64,000 nt of DNA from Lachnospiraceae bacterium (lineage in GTDB: Bacteria; Bacillota; Clostridia; Lachnospirales; Lachnospiraceae), in the NCBI GenBank assembly GCA_017427685.1, contig JAFRSH010000014.1, forward strand, positions 1-64,000, read 5' to 3'. Positions 23,428 to 31,636 of this stretch are shown one piece after another. The notes under the pieces are model-generated. The model had not been told where the DNA came from and made no database searches. It saw nothing but the letters and a program-made list of their open reading frames with translations. The translations under genes and the position numbers were made by a program. Within the stretch, counting starts at the first letter, position 1. Each line of letters opens with the position of its first letter.

Positions 23428-26241
23428 ATGCCACAATTCTTTTTGGTTATGCAGTGGATCAGTCTTGGCCTGATAATTATCGAAATGATAGTTGTCTTCG
23501 TCAAGATGAAAAACAAGGTTCACACCACTTTGCTCCTGCACTGTGTTTCACTCTTCGTCGCAGCACTGGCGTACCTGTTGACGCTTTACTGCACCACGGA
23601 AGAAGCCTACTACATGATGACTTTGGTCGGGTGGATCGGAAAGGTCGCCGGGGCTATCGTGTCTCTTGTGCTTATAAGCGGCCTGAGTGTCTATAAATTC
23701 CCTAAGCTTTTGATCTATGTGGAAAGTGTCTTTTTGGCAATCTCCGGCATTGTTATCATCACAACCCATCAAACCGGATGGTTCTATTCATATTTCAAGG
23801 TTACTAAAGAGGGAGACTGGATGATCTCCGAATACGGCCGGGGTCCGTGGTATTACGTCTGGGATGTGATCGTTTTTGTCACCATCATTTCCTGTCTGAT
23901 CATGCTTCTCAGATCCACTCTGATATCGAAAGAGCATAACAAAAAGATGCAGTACGTGATGATCATGACTGCTCTTGTTATAGAGGTGGGAGTCGGATTT
24001 ACGGTCATGCTCCCTGTCGGCAAATACTACGATTTCAATCAGATAGGATATTCCTTTGTCTCGGTACTGTTTTTGGTGGCTATGTTAAAATACAAGCTCA
24101 TGGGCATCGAGGAAACTACCAAGGAGTACATCATCGACGAGCTCTCCGCGGGAGTCATCGCTTTTGATGCGAACGGCAACATCGCGTATTATAACAAGAC
24201 CGTACCGATCGTTTTCCCGGAGATCGGCTCGGATCCGCACACGGTGATTGAAAGGATAAAGAAATCGATCGAGACAGGAGACCCGATCACGGTCAATGAC
24301 AGGATCTATACCTTCGAAGAGAAGGATCTGAACTCTGAGTACGGTACCGGCAGGGTTTACGTTCTGACGGATGCCACAAGGCATTATTACTACATGGAAG
24401 AGCTTGAAGGACAGAAGAAACTCGCCGAGGAAGCGAACAAGGCCAAGTCGGAATTCCTCGCAAGGATGTCCCATGAGATAAGAACTCCTATCAACACAGT
24501 CCTCGGAATGGACGAGATGATCCTGCGCGACAGTTCCGACAGCACCGTCAGGGACTACGCAATGGATATCCGAAGAGCGGGAAGCGCTCTGCTTTCGATC
24601 ATCAACGATATCCTTGACCTCAGTAAGGTCGAATCCGGCAAGATGGAGATCAACCCGGTCGAGTACGATGTTACGAGCATGCTCTATGACATCACCAATG
24701 TTATGTTTACCAAAGCCACCGACAAAAACCTTGCTTTCAATGTCCGGATCGACGGCACGATCCCTTCAAGGCTTTGCGGTGATGATATAAGGATCCGTCA
24801 GGTTCTCTCCAACCTGCTTTCAAACGCGGTCAAATACACTCCCAAGGGAACCGTTTCCTTCAGAGCAACCAAAGTCGCTCAGGAAGACGGAAACGTTGTG
24901 ATACGTTTTGAAGTTGAAGATACGGGTATCGGTATCAAAGCCGAAGACATGAACAAGCTGTTCGCCGCCTTTGAAAGGATCGACGAGAAGCGCAACAGGA
25001 GCATCGAAGGAACGGGACTCGGCATGGCCATATCCGTCAAGATACTCGAGTTGATGGATTCGAAGCTGAATGTTAAGAGTGAGTTCGGTGAGGGTTCGCT
25101 TTTCTGGTTCGAGATCAAGCAGGAGACTGTCGGAGCGGAGCCGCTCGGTGACTTCGACGACAGGATCAGGAATTATATCAATGAGCAGTACGTATATACC
25201 AACTCCTTTGAGGCTCCGGACGCTCACGTGCTTGTTGTGGACGATAACAGCATGAACCGTAAGGTTCTTGTTTCACTGCTCAAACCGACCGGGATTCAGA
25301 TCACTGAGGCGTCGGGCGGTGCGGATGCCGTGACACTTGCCTCAAACAACCATTATGACATGATCTTTATGGACCACATGATGCCCGGCATCGACGGCAT
25401 GGAAGCCATGAAGATGATCAGAGAGAATAAAGAGGGACCTTGCTGTGACACACCGATCTTTGCGCTGACAGCCAACGCGGTTTCCGGTGCAAAGGAGATG
25501 TACCTCAGGGAAGGTTTTGACGGATTCCTGACGAAGCCGATCATGAGCGACAAACTTGAAAAAGCGATCAGGGAAACCCTTCCCAAGGATATGATCATGC
25601 CTGCTACGGACAGAGGCACTCGCACCGATGCTCTCACCTTAGACACGGACGACCTCCCGTCGATCTTCGGATTTGACCGTGAAGTTGCCATGATGCGACT
25701 TCAGGACAAGGGTGTTCTCATGTCTGTTCTTGAAGAGTTCGGCAACACTCTCGAGGCTCAGGCCGACGCACTTGAAACCCTTAAAGAAGGACTTCCCGAT
25801 ACCCTGAACGAGTACAGGATCCAGGTACACGGGATGAAGGGTGCGGCAGGAACCGCAGGTATCCTGACCCTTTCGGGAATGGCAGCGATCATCGAAAAGG
25901 CCGCGCTTGCACAGGACTTCGATGCTATAGGCAAGTTGCACGGGGCTTTTGTCAGGGAGTGGCTGGATCTTAAGGAACAATTTGACGCGACTTTCGGGCA
26001 GGGAGAAGACGACGCTGAGGAAAAACCGGTCATTGATCCGGAGATACTCAGGGTTCTCCTTGAGCTGCTCACATCATACATGAACGATATGGATCTTGAC
26101 GGCGCCGACGAGACGATCAGGAAGCTTTCGGCATACAAGCTTCCCGGGAAGGTTGAAGAGGAGTTCGAAGGACTTAAGGCGGCTGTCGCACAGATCGACT
26201 GGGATGCAGTGGACGAGATCCTCAAAAGGATCAAAGATTAA
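23428..26241 (+). CDS. Hybrid histidine kinase (7TM-PAS-HisKA-HATPase-REC-Hpt)
   Basis: The 937-residue protein has about seven N-terminal membrane spans (residues 1-220, 7TM-HisK type), a PAS-like region (about 230-320; LSAGVIAFDANGNIAYYN) and a short coil. HisKA follows with H349 in MSHEIRTPIN, then HATPase with N box LSNLLSNAVKY, G1 DTGIGI and G2 GTGLGMAI. The receiver has D649 in IFMDHMMPGIDG and K in LTKPI. An Hpt domain has H801 in VHGMKGAAGTAG. A last segment of about 70 residues is repeated in the next gene. All relay elements sit in one chain. The extracellular or membrane signal is unknown. Start ATG 23428 follows GAGAGGG; an upstream GTG at 23410 is possible. Confidence 0.93.
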   Translation: MPQFFLVMQWISLGLIIIEMIVVFVKMKNKVHTTLLLHCVSLFVAALAYLLTLYCTTEEAYYMMTLVGWIGKVAGAIVSLVLISGLSVYKFPKLLIYVESVFLAISGIVIITTHQTGWFYSYFKVTKEGDWMISEYGRGPWYYVWDVIVFVTIISCLIMLLRSTLISKEHNKKMQYVMIMTALVIEVGVGFTVMLPVGKYYDFNQIGYSFVSVLFLVAMLKYKLMGIEETTKEYIIDELSAGVIAFDANGNIAYYNKTVPIVFPEIGSDPHTVIERIKKSIETGDPITVNDRIYTFEEKDLNSEYGTGRVYVLTDATRHYYYMEELEGQKKLAEEANKAKSEFLARMSHEIRTPINTVLGMDEMILRDSSDSTVRDYAMDIRRAGSALLSIINDILDLSKVESGKMEINPVEYDVTSMLYDITNVMFTKATDKNLAFNVRIDGTIPSRLCGDDIRIRQVLSNLLSNAVKYTPKGTVSFRATKVAQEDGNVVIRFEVEDTGIGIKAEDMNKLFAAFERIDEKRNRSIEGTGLGMAISVKILELMDSKLNVKSEFGEGSLFWFEIKQETVGAEPLGDFDDRIRNYINEQYVYTNSFEAPDAHVLVVDDNSMNRKVLVSLLKPTGIQITEASGGADAVTLASNNHYDMIFMDHMMPGIDGMEAMKMIRENKEGPCCDTPIFALTANAVSGAKEMYLREGFDGFLTKPIMSDKLEKAIRETLPKDMIMPATDRGTRTDALTLDTDDLPSIFGFDREVAMMRLQDKGVLMSVLEEFGNTLEAQADALETLKEGLPDTLNEYRIQVHGMKGAAGTAGILTLSGMAAIIEKAALAQDFDAIGKLHGAFVREWLDLKEQFDATFGQGEDDAEEKPVIDPEILRVLLELLTSYMNDMDLDGADETIRKLSAYKLPGKVEEEFEGLKAAVAQIDWDAVDEILKRIKD

Positions 26242-26284
26242 TATCAACAAGGACAAAAACTGTTTCTGAAGAGGAGAAATAGGA

Positions 26285-28825
26285 ATGCTGGATCTGATAA
26301 GAACATACCAACTCGACATAATGCTGTCTCTGAGCAGCATATGTGGAGTTGTTGTTTTATTTATTATATTGACGGGAGTTAATGACAGGAAGAAAAAGGC
26401 GCTCCTGCTTCTTGAGATCGGAGCGACACTGCTTCTGGTTGTGGACCGCCTGGCATATCTGTACGAAGGTGAAATGACAACGACCGGTATCATCATGACA
26501 AGAGTCTGCAATTTCACCCTTTTCGAAATGGCTCTCGAGGTGCTTTATGCCTTCAATATGTACCTCAAAGAAATGTTCAAGGAAAGAGAAGCTCTGCAGC
26601 GGAGATTCAAACGCTTCGTTTTCAACGACGTTATCCTCATCGTCGGAGCCGTTCTCATAATCGTCTCACAATTTACCGGACTCTATTATTCCTTCGACGA
26701 GAACAACGTTTATCACCGCGGCCCCGGGATCGTGATCAGCTTTGTCATCCCCCTCCTGGTGCTTCTTATCCAGATATCCCTTGTCGCACAGTATTATAAA
26801 AAGCTCTCCAAGAACATGAGACTTTCCGTGCTCCTGTTCGCGGTCATTCCTTTTGCGGCTTCGATCGTACAGTTTATGGTTTACGGCGTTGAGACCATTA
26901 ACATAGCGATCGTCGGTATGGCGATCCTGCTGTTTGTTTTTGACCTGAGGAACATAAACAGAACCGCTATCATGTCGGAACGTGCGATGGCTGCCAACGA
27001 GGCAAAGACGGAGTTCCTTGCCAACATGTCCCATGAGATAAGAACCCCGATCAATGCAGTGCTCGGAATGGACGAGATGATCCTGAGAGAAAGCACTGAG
27101 AGCAATGTCAGAGGCTATGCCGTAGATATCAGGACGGCGGGTCGGACGCTTCTTTCAATCGTTAACGATATCCTTGACATGAGCAAGATCGAGCTCGGAA
27201 AGATGGAGATCGTTCCTGTCGAGTACGATCTGTGTACCGTTATCAATGACATCTCAAACCTGGTCATTGGTCGTGCCGAGAGCAAGGGCCTTTCGTTCAC
27301 CGTTGACGTGGATCCGGGGCTTTCGGCCGGATACTACGGAGATGATATGAGGATCAGGCAGATCCTTATGAACATCCTTACAAATGCCGTTAAGTATACC
27401 GAGAAAGGTTCCGTGTGGTTCAGGATCTCGAGAGCGGAATCAGGGAACGACGCGGAGTACGCCGTTATCCATTTCGAGGTTGAGGACACGGGCATCGGTA
27501 TCAAAGAAGAGGATATAAGCAAGCTCTTCACGGAGTTTGAGCGTATAGAGATCGAGCGCAACAGAAACATCGAGGGAACCGGCCTCGGGATGTCCATCAC
27601 CATGAAGATCCTCAAAATGATGGACTCTGAGCTTAATGTTAGGAGTGAGTACGGTAAGGGATCGGTGTTCTCGTTTGATCTGAAGCAAAAGGTTGTAAAC
27701 AACGAGCAGATAGGGAATTTCAAAGAGAGAATCAGAAACCGCGCTGAGGAAGAAGAGTCGTACAAAGAATCATTTACCGCGGAGGATGCTCATATCCTTC
27801 TGGTTGACGACAACGACATGAACCGCAAGGTGGTCGTTTCACTCCTCAAACCCACCAAGATAAAGATCGTTGAGGCATCAAACGGACCGGATGCCATCGA
27901 GGCAGCCAAGAACGAAAGATTCGATATCATATTTATGGACCATATGATGCCGGGGATGGACGGAATAGAAGCCATGAAAAAGATCCGCGCCATCACGGAC
28001 GGGCCGTGCTCCGATACACCCATCATCATGCTTACGGCCAATGCCGTGGTCGGTTTCAAAGAGCGGTATATGAAGGAAGGCTTCGACGGCTTCCTTTCCA
28101 AGCCGATCGCGTACGATAAGCTTGAAGAGATGATCAGGACAACTCTTCCGGCAGAAAAGATGCAGGCGGTTACCGTTCCCGCCGAAAGGCATGTCGCCGC
28201 AGTCAGCGTTTCCGAAGAAGAGCTTGAAACACTTCCGGCGGTGTTCGGAGTTGACTGGGGTACCGCTCTGATGCGACTTCAGGACAAGAAGCTTCTCCTT
28301 AAGGTAGTTAAGCAGTTCGTCAACGCTGTTGACTCTCAGGCCGACAAACTTGAAGCACTTAAGGATGGATTGCCGGGAACCATGAAGGATTACGGTATAT
28401 TCGTTCACGGAATGAAGAGCGCCGCTGCGACAGCAGGTATATTCACGCTGTCCGGAATGGCTGCGATGCTCGAAAAATCTGCCAATGCAGGGGACCGCGA
28501 GACTATCGAAAGGCTCCACGAAGTATTTATCAGCGAGTGGCGTTCGTTTAAGGGACTGCTTTCGGGCATGATCGAGACAGTTGAGGATCGGCGCAAGGAA
28601 AAGCCGGTCATTGATGACGAGATCCTGAGGGTTCTCCTTGAGCTTCTCAATTCAAGTAAGGACGAGATGGATATTGACGTTGCCGAAGATGCGATCAGGA
28701 AGCTTTCGACCTACAGGCTCCCTGTGAGAGTCGAGAAGGAGTTTGAGGGGCTTAAGGCGGCTGTCACACAGATCGATTGGGACGCCGTTGGCGAGATTCT
28801 GAAAAGGATTAAAGAACAGTATTGA
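26285..28825 (+). CDS. Hybrid histidine kinase, paralogue without PAS domain
   Basis: The 846-residue protein is close in sequence to the preceding kinase from HisKA onward. About seven membrane spans (1-225) connect almost directly to HisKA with H250 (MSHEIRTPIN). HATPase (MNILTNAVKYTEKGS, DTGIGI, GTGLGMSI), a receiver with D552 (IFMDHMMPGMDG), Hpt with H708 (VHGMKSAAATAG) and the shared C-terminal segment (EILRVLLELLNSSKDEMDID) follow. The PAS region of its neighbour is missing. It was evidently formed by tandem duplication. GAGGAG precedes the ATG. The next gene starts 1 bp after its stop. Confidence 0.93.
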   Translation: MLDLIRTYQLDIMLSLSSICGVVVLFIILTGVNDRKKKALLLLEIGATLLLVVDRLAYLYEGEMTTTGIIMTRVCNFTLFEMALEVLYAFNMYLKEMFKEREALQRRFKRFVFNDVILIVGAVLIIVSQFTGLYYSFDENNVYHRGPGIVISFVIPLLVLLIQISLVAQYYKKLSKNMRLSVLLFAVIPFAASIVQFMVYGVETINIAIVGMAILLFVFDLRNINRTAIMSERAMAANEAKTEFLANMSHEIRTPINAVLGMDEMILRESTESNVRGYAVDIRTAGRTLLSIVNDILDMSKIELGKMEIVPVEYDLCTVINDISNLVIGRAESKGLSFTVDVDPGLSAGYYGDDMRIRQILMNILTNAVKYTEKGSVWFRISRAESGNDAEYAVIHFEVEDTGIGIKEEDISKLFTEFERIEIERNRNIEGTGLGMSITMKILKMMDSELNVRSEYGKGSVFSFDLKQKVVNNEQIGNFKERIRNRAEEEESYKESFTAEDAHILLVDDNDMNRKVVVSLLKPTKIKIVEASNGPDAIEAAKNERFDIIFMDHMMPGMDGIEAMKKIRAITDGPCSDTPIIMLTANAVVGFKERYMKEGFDGFLSKPIAYDKLEEMIRTTLPAEKMQAVTVPAERHVAAVSVSEEELETLPAVFGVDWGTALMRLQDKKLLLKVVKQFVNAVDSQADKLEALKDGLPGTMKDYGIFVHGMKSAAATAGIFTLSGMAAMLEKSANAGDRETIERLHEVFISEWRSFKGLLSGMIETVEDRRKEKPVIDDEILRVLLELLNSSKDEMDIDVAEDAIRKLSTYRLPVRVEKEFEGLKAAVTQIDWDAVGEILKRIKEQY

Positions 28826-28826
28826 T

Positions 28827-29909
28827 ATGAACAGTAAAAAAGCACTTGGAAACGGGCTTTTGCTCCTTACCGCGCTGATCTGGGGAACGGCTTTCGTAGC
28901 CCAGCGCTCGGGAATGGAGAGCATTGAGCCCATAACCTTCAACGCGGCACGCATGGCGCTTTCGGCGATCCTGATCGGGGGTCTCGCCCTGATCATGAGA
29001 GCCAAAAGGCGGAGAAATCATGAGGGATGCCATGAAGAGGCAATAATAGCGAAGATAAATCCGGAGGCCGGTTCGGAAAGAGGTTCAGAAGCGAAGCCGG
29101 AATCATTACCGGAAGCAATATCGTCGAAAAAAGCAGAAGCACTATCAAAAGACAGACCAATAAAAAATTCAGAAGTAAAAACAGATACGAGAACGGAAAC
29201 CGCGAATACCGTCATCGGAGGTGTTCTCTGCGGAGTGTTTCTTTCGGTTGCGAGCATCTTCCAGCAGATGGGACTTGTTTATACAACGGCCGGGAAGGCG
29301 GGCTTCATCACAGCAATGTATATGCTGATCGTTCCGATACTCGGCTTCGTACTTTTTAAAAAGAAAAATACGTGGCTTGTGTGGCTGGCGGTTGTGCTCG
29401 GGATTGTCGGCATGTATCTGCTGTGCATCACGGGTGAATTTACTCTTGCCTACGGGGACGCGCTGGTGCTTGTCTGCGCGGTCACGTTCAGCGGTCATAT
29501 CCTCTGCTGCGACAGATTTGTAAGGCTCGGAAGACCTCTTGAGATAGCCGCGATACAGTTTGTTACGGCAGCGGTTGTTTCGTGGATTGCCGCCTTTATT
29601 GCGGAAGAACCGACGATCGCGAAGCTCACTTCGGCCGCGGTGCCGATCCTTTACTGCGGAGTTATGTCGGGAGCGATAGGTTACACACTTCAGATCGTCG
29701 CGCAGAAGTACACCGATCCGACGATCGCATCACTGCTTATGAGCATGGAGTCGGTGTTTGCCGTTCTTGCCGGAGTGATCATCCTGAACGAGCAGATGAC
29801 CACTCGGGAGCTTGCGGGATGTGTCGTCATGTTCGTTGCGATCGTTCTTGTGCAGAAACCTGTGAAAAAGAGAAAAGAAATGCCTTCCGGCAAGGCTACA
29901 GAGTGTTGA
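28827..29909 (+). CDS. EamA/DMT-superfamily transporter with hydrophilic insert
   Basis: The 360-residue protein is a ten-span drug/metabolite transporter. It starts ALGNGLLLLTALIWGTAFVA, and the second EamA repeat begins near ALVLVCAVTFSGHILCCD. It has the typical VFAVLAGVIILNEQ near the end. Between spans 2 and 3 there is an unusual insert of about 65 residues, rich in Glu, Lys and Ser (SERGSEAKPESLPEAISSKK), in a loop that is normally a few residues long. The ATG lies 1 bp after the kinase stop, so it is translationally coupled to the signalling genes. Substrate unknown. Confidence 0.87.
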   Translation: MNSKKALGNGLLLLTALIWGTAFVAQRSGMESIEPITFNAARMALSAILIGGLALIMRAKRRRNHEGCHEEAIIAKINPEAGSERGSEAKPESLPEAISSKKAEALSKDRPIKNSEVKTDTRTETANTVIGGVLCGVFLSVASIFQQMGLVYTTAGKAGFITAMYMLIVPILGFVLFKKKNTWLVWLAVVLGIVGMYLLCITGEFTLAYGDALVLVCAVTFSGHILCCDRFVRLGRPLEIAAIQFVTAAVVSWIAAFIAEEPTIAKLTSAAVPILYCGVMSGAIGYTLQIVAQKYTDPTIASLLMSMESVFAVLAGVIILNEQMTTRELAGCVVMFVAIVLVQKPVKKRKEMPSGKATEC

Positions 29910-29948
29910 ACTCGGGTGGAGCGTCTGTCGGAAAGCATTATCGTTTGA

Positions 29949-30797
29949 CTATATGTTACCTGTGAACACGTACTCGAGGTGTTTTGAGGCAACCTCGGCG
30001 AGTTTGATAACGTCGGCAACCGGAGTCGCCGGTCTGTCGGTCATATGAAATCTGGGGAAGAAACGCGTGATATGAAGCGGGATTTTCTTCCCTGTTTTTA
30101 TTTCGAGCTCTGCGACCCAGGAACTGAGCGCGTCGATCTCTTCTTCGCTGTCGTTATAAGAGGGAATGATGAGGGTTGTCAGTTCGACATGGCACGAACC
30201 CGCGGCACTCTCGATGAAATCCTTGACCATGGCGAGATCACCGTCGATCAGATCCCTGTAAAAACCATCTGTAAAAGCCTTGAGGTCGATGTTCATGGCA
30301 TCAATGTAAGGCGCGATCTCGTTGAAAACTGTAGCAGAGGCCGTTCCGTTCGTCACAAGGACATTTTCGAGTCCGGCTTCGTGGGCAAGCTTCGCGGTAT
30401 CACGCACAAACTCGTAGCCGACAAGCGGCTCGTTATATGTAAAGGCAACGCCTATATTACCCGCGGACACAAGCCGGGCCGCCCGGTTCACTACCTCTTC
30501 GGGGGTGTAAGTGTCGGCTTCCCACATAAGCGTTAAAGCTTCATCTGACCATGATATCTCGCTGTTCTGGCAGAAAGGGCACCTCAGGTTGCACCCGAAG
30601 GAACCGATCGAAAGGACCTTTTTCCCGGGACGGAACATTTTGAGTGGCTTTTTCTCGACCGGGTCGAGGGCAGCGGACGAGATCCTGCCGTAATTTGCCG
30701 CCACAACGGTTCCGTCTTTGCATGTACGCGCACCGCAAACTCCGGTTTTTCCTTCCTGTATCAGGCAGTGCCTGAAGCACACTTCGCATCTTTGCAT
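29949..30797 (-). CDS. amrS: AmmeMemoRadiSam-type radical SAM enzyme
   Basis: The 282-residue protein has N-terminal Cys pairs (CEVCFRHC, VCGART), the SAM cluster motif GCNLRCPFCQN (C69, C73, C76), NEPLVGYEF, the NIDLKAF strand and the PLHITRFFPRF(H)M segment. It ends YVFTGNI as in the AmmeMemoRadiSam system radical SAM family. In that family the partners are AmmeMemo (MEMO1-like) and AMMECR1 proteins, which are not in this window. The reaction is a radical SAM modification of an unknown substrate. It is related to pyruvate formate-lyase activating enzymes, the main alternative call. It converges on the DMT transporter with 39 bp between. Confidence 0.88.
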   Translation of the reverse strand: MQRCEVCFRHCLIQEGKTGVCGARTCKDGTVVAANYGRISSAALDPVEKKPLKMFRPGKKVLSIGSFGCNLRCPFCQNSEISWSDEALTLMWEADTYTPEEVVNRAARLVSAGNIGVAFTYNEPLVGYEFVRDTAKLAHEAGLENVLVTNGTASATVFNEIAPYIDAMNIDLKAFTDGFYRDLIDGDLAMVKDFIESAAGSCHVELTTLIIPSYNDSEEEIDALSSWVAELEIKTGKKIPLHITRFFPRFHMTDRPATPVADVIKLAEVASKHLEYVFTGNI

Positions 30798-30838
30798 CCG
30801 AACACCTCGCTGATGGTTAGCTGTATCGTCGATTTCTA

Positions 30839-30847
30839 TGCTATAAT
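30839..30847 (+). promoter_or_regulatory. Extended -10 sequence
   Basis: TGCTATAAT fits the extended -10 consensus, reading right, in a gene-free region. No convincing -35 lies at 17 bp. What it would transcribe is only gene remnants. Confidence 0.3.
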
Positions 30848-30861
30848 GATAAAGTAATTAA

Positions 30862-30930
30862 CTGATTCCTTCAAGTGATGAACAGCTTCTCTCGATGGTT
30901 AAGAAGGTCAGGGAGCAGGGGAAGAAATAG
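30862..30930 (+). pseudogene. Short gene-end remnant
   Basis: Between an in-frame stop and TAG 30928-30930 the frame reads SSDEQLLSMVKKVREQGKK, a typical soluble protein C-terminus. There is no start or ribosome site. The family is not recognisable. Confidence 0.25.
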
Positions 30931-30948
30931 TGGATTTTTATATGGGTC

Positions 30949-31012
30949 AAAAACTCACCCGGACTTTTCCGAAAACGCCCAAAAACTCCCCTTGATTTTT
31001 CCGAAAATCAAT
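30949..31012 (+). repeat. Two imperfect 32-bp direct repeats
   Basis: AAAAACTC followed by CCC and then TTTTTCCGAAAA-type sequence occurs at 30949 and again at 30981, a period of 32 bp. The second copy forms a short hairpin, TTGATTTT (30992-30999) with AAAATCAA (31004-31011). Confidence 0.5.
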
Positions 31013-31039
31013 ATATCATAAAAGCAAGAGGTGAAAACT

Positions 31040-31111
31040 ATGGAGTTGCGAAGGCATGTTGACAAGTGGCTCACGGAATGGAAAGAAAATCCTGAGCGTA
31101 ATTGTAGTTGA
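31040..31111 (+). pseudogene. N-terminal fragment of an AAA-type ATPase (DUF4143-like)
   Basis: AGAGGTG precedes an ATG, and 23 codons read MELRRHVDKWLTEWKENPER and then a stop. This resembles the opening of the AAA/DUF4143 ATPase family, whose next residues are the Walker A loop; here the frame breaks instead. Assignment rests on 20 residues and is tentative. Confidence 0.35.
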
Positions 31112-31166
31112 CAACATTGGCAATCCCTTGGGTGACGTGAGATATCAGAATCCTGCTTTTTTCTTC

Positions 31167-31204
31167 CGAAGCGGCTTGACTCAAGCCGCTTCGCGTGCTA
31201 CAAT
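31167..31204 (+). promoter_or_regulatory. Promoter of the polyamine operon with overlapping 13-bp palindrome
   Basis: TTGACT (31176-31181), an exact 17-bp spacer and TACAAT (31199-31204) preceded by TGC make a strong promoter. A perfect inverted repeat, CGAAGCGGCTTGA (31167-31179) and its complement (31181-31193), covers the -35 and most of the spacer. It is well placed to be an operator; it could also be the terminator stem of lost upstream genes. Transcripts would start near 31211 and give a leader of about 425 bases before the decarboxylase gene. Confidence 0.65.
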
Positions 31205-31370
31205 CCGTAATTGCAGGCGGATGCGGGAGCATCTTCATGCGAACTAAAGGATCCTTATTAACAAGCCGACGGACAGGCGGGATCTGTTGCCGAGCGTGGT
31301 TAAGAGCCACATTATTGATTGAGTTAAAAGCTCAAATTTTATAGGTTGATTTTTATTTTGTGCGAATGCA

Positions 31371-31528
31371 CATCATCTTGTGAAACGGTCAATAAGAGTA
31401 CATGGCAGTAGTTGGCATGAAGGCTTAAAGAACCACCCGCGTCAGTCATTGGCGATAGCTTTAACAATACGGGTATAATCCTCGGAAGAGGTTAAAAGAA
31501 GATGATGTTCATGCATCATCTTTTTTGT
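31371..31528 (+). ncRNA. Riboswitch-like leader with antiterminator/terminator switch upstream of the polyamine operon
   Basis: CATCATCTT occurs twice, at 31371-31379 and 31514-31522. AAGATGATG (31499-31507) can pair with either copy. Pairing with the first makes a helix enclosing 31380-31498. Pairing with the second makes an intrinsic terminator followed by a T run. Inside the enclosed domain TTAAAG (31425-31430) complements CTTTAA (31459-31464), and ACCCG (31435-31439) complements CGGGT (31470-31474). These two helices cross, a pseudoknot, around a small hairpin CGTCA/TGGCG (31440-31454). A GGAA-capped hairpin CCTC/GAGG (near 31481-31492) follows. It does not match the consensus of lysine, T-box, guanidine, SAM or other leaders I know. 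Ligand unknown; arginine or a polyamine is a guess from the genes. Confidence 0.5.
31499..31528 (+). terminator. Leader terminator before the arginine decarboxylase gene
   Basis: AAGATGATG (31499-31507), loop TTCATG, CATCATCTT (31514-31522), then TTTTGTTTTTT. It lies 115 bp before the ATG of the first gene, so it must be read through for expression. Confidence 0.75.
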
Positions 31529-31636
31529 TTTTTACAAAAGAACGACTTCAGTCGTAAGCCAATCCGGAGACGTTTAGCACTATAGCCCGCAACGCTTATG
31601 TGGTGGGATGAGAATATTCACGGGGAGTAGTCAGAG

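Noticed and set aside
31056..31247. Open frame of 63 codons ending MREHLHAN
   Set aside because: It crosses the promoter and palindrome at 31167-31204 and mixes pieces of remnants. The last eight codons could be a leader peptide but lack a good ribosome site and any Arg or Lys run.
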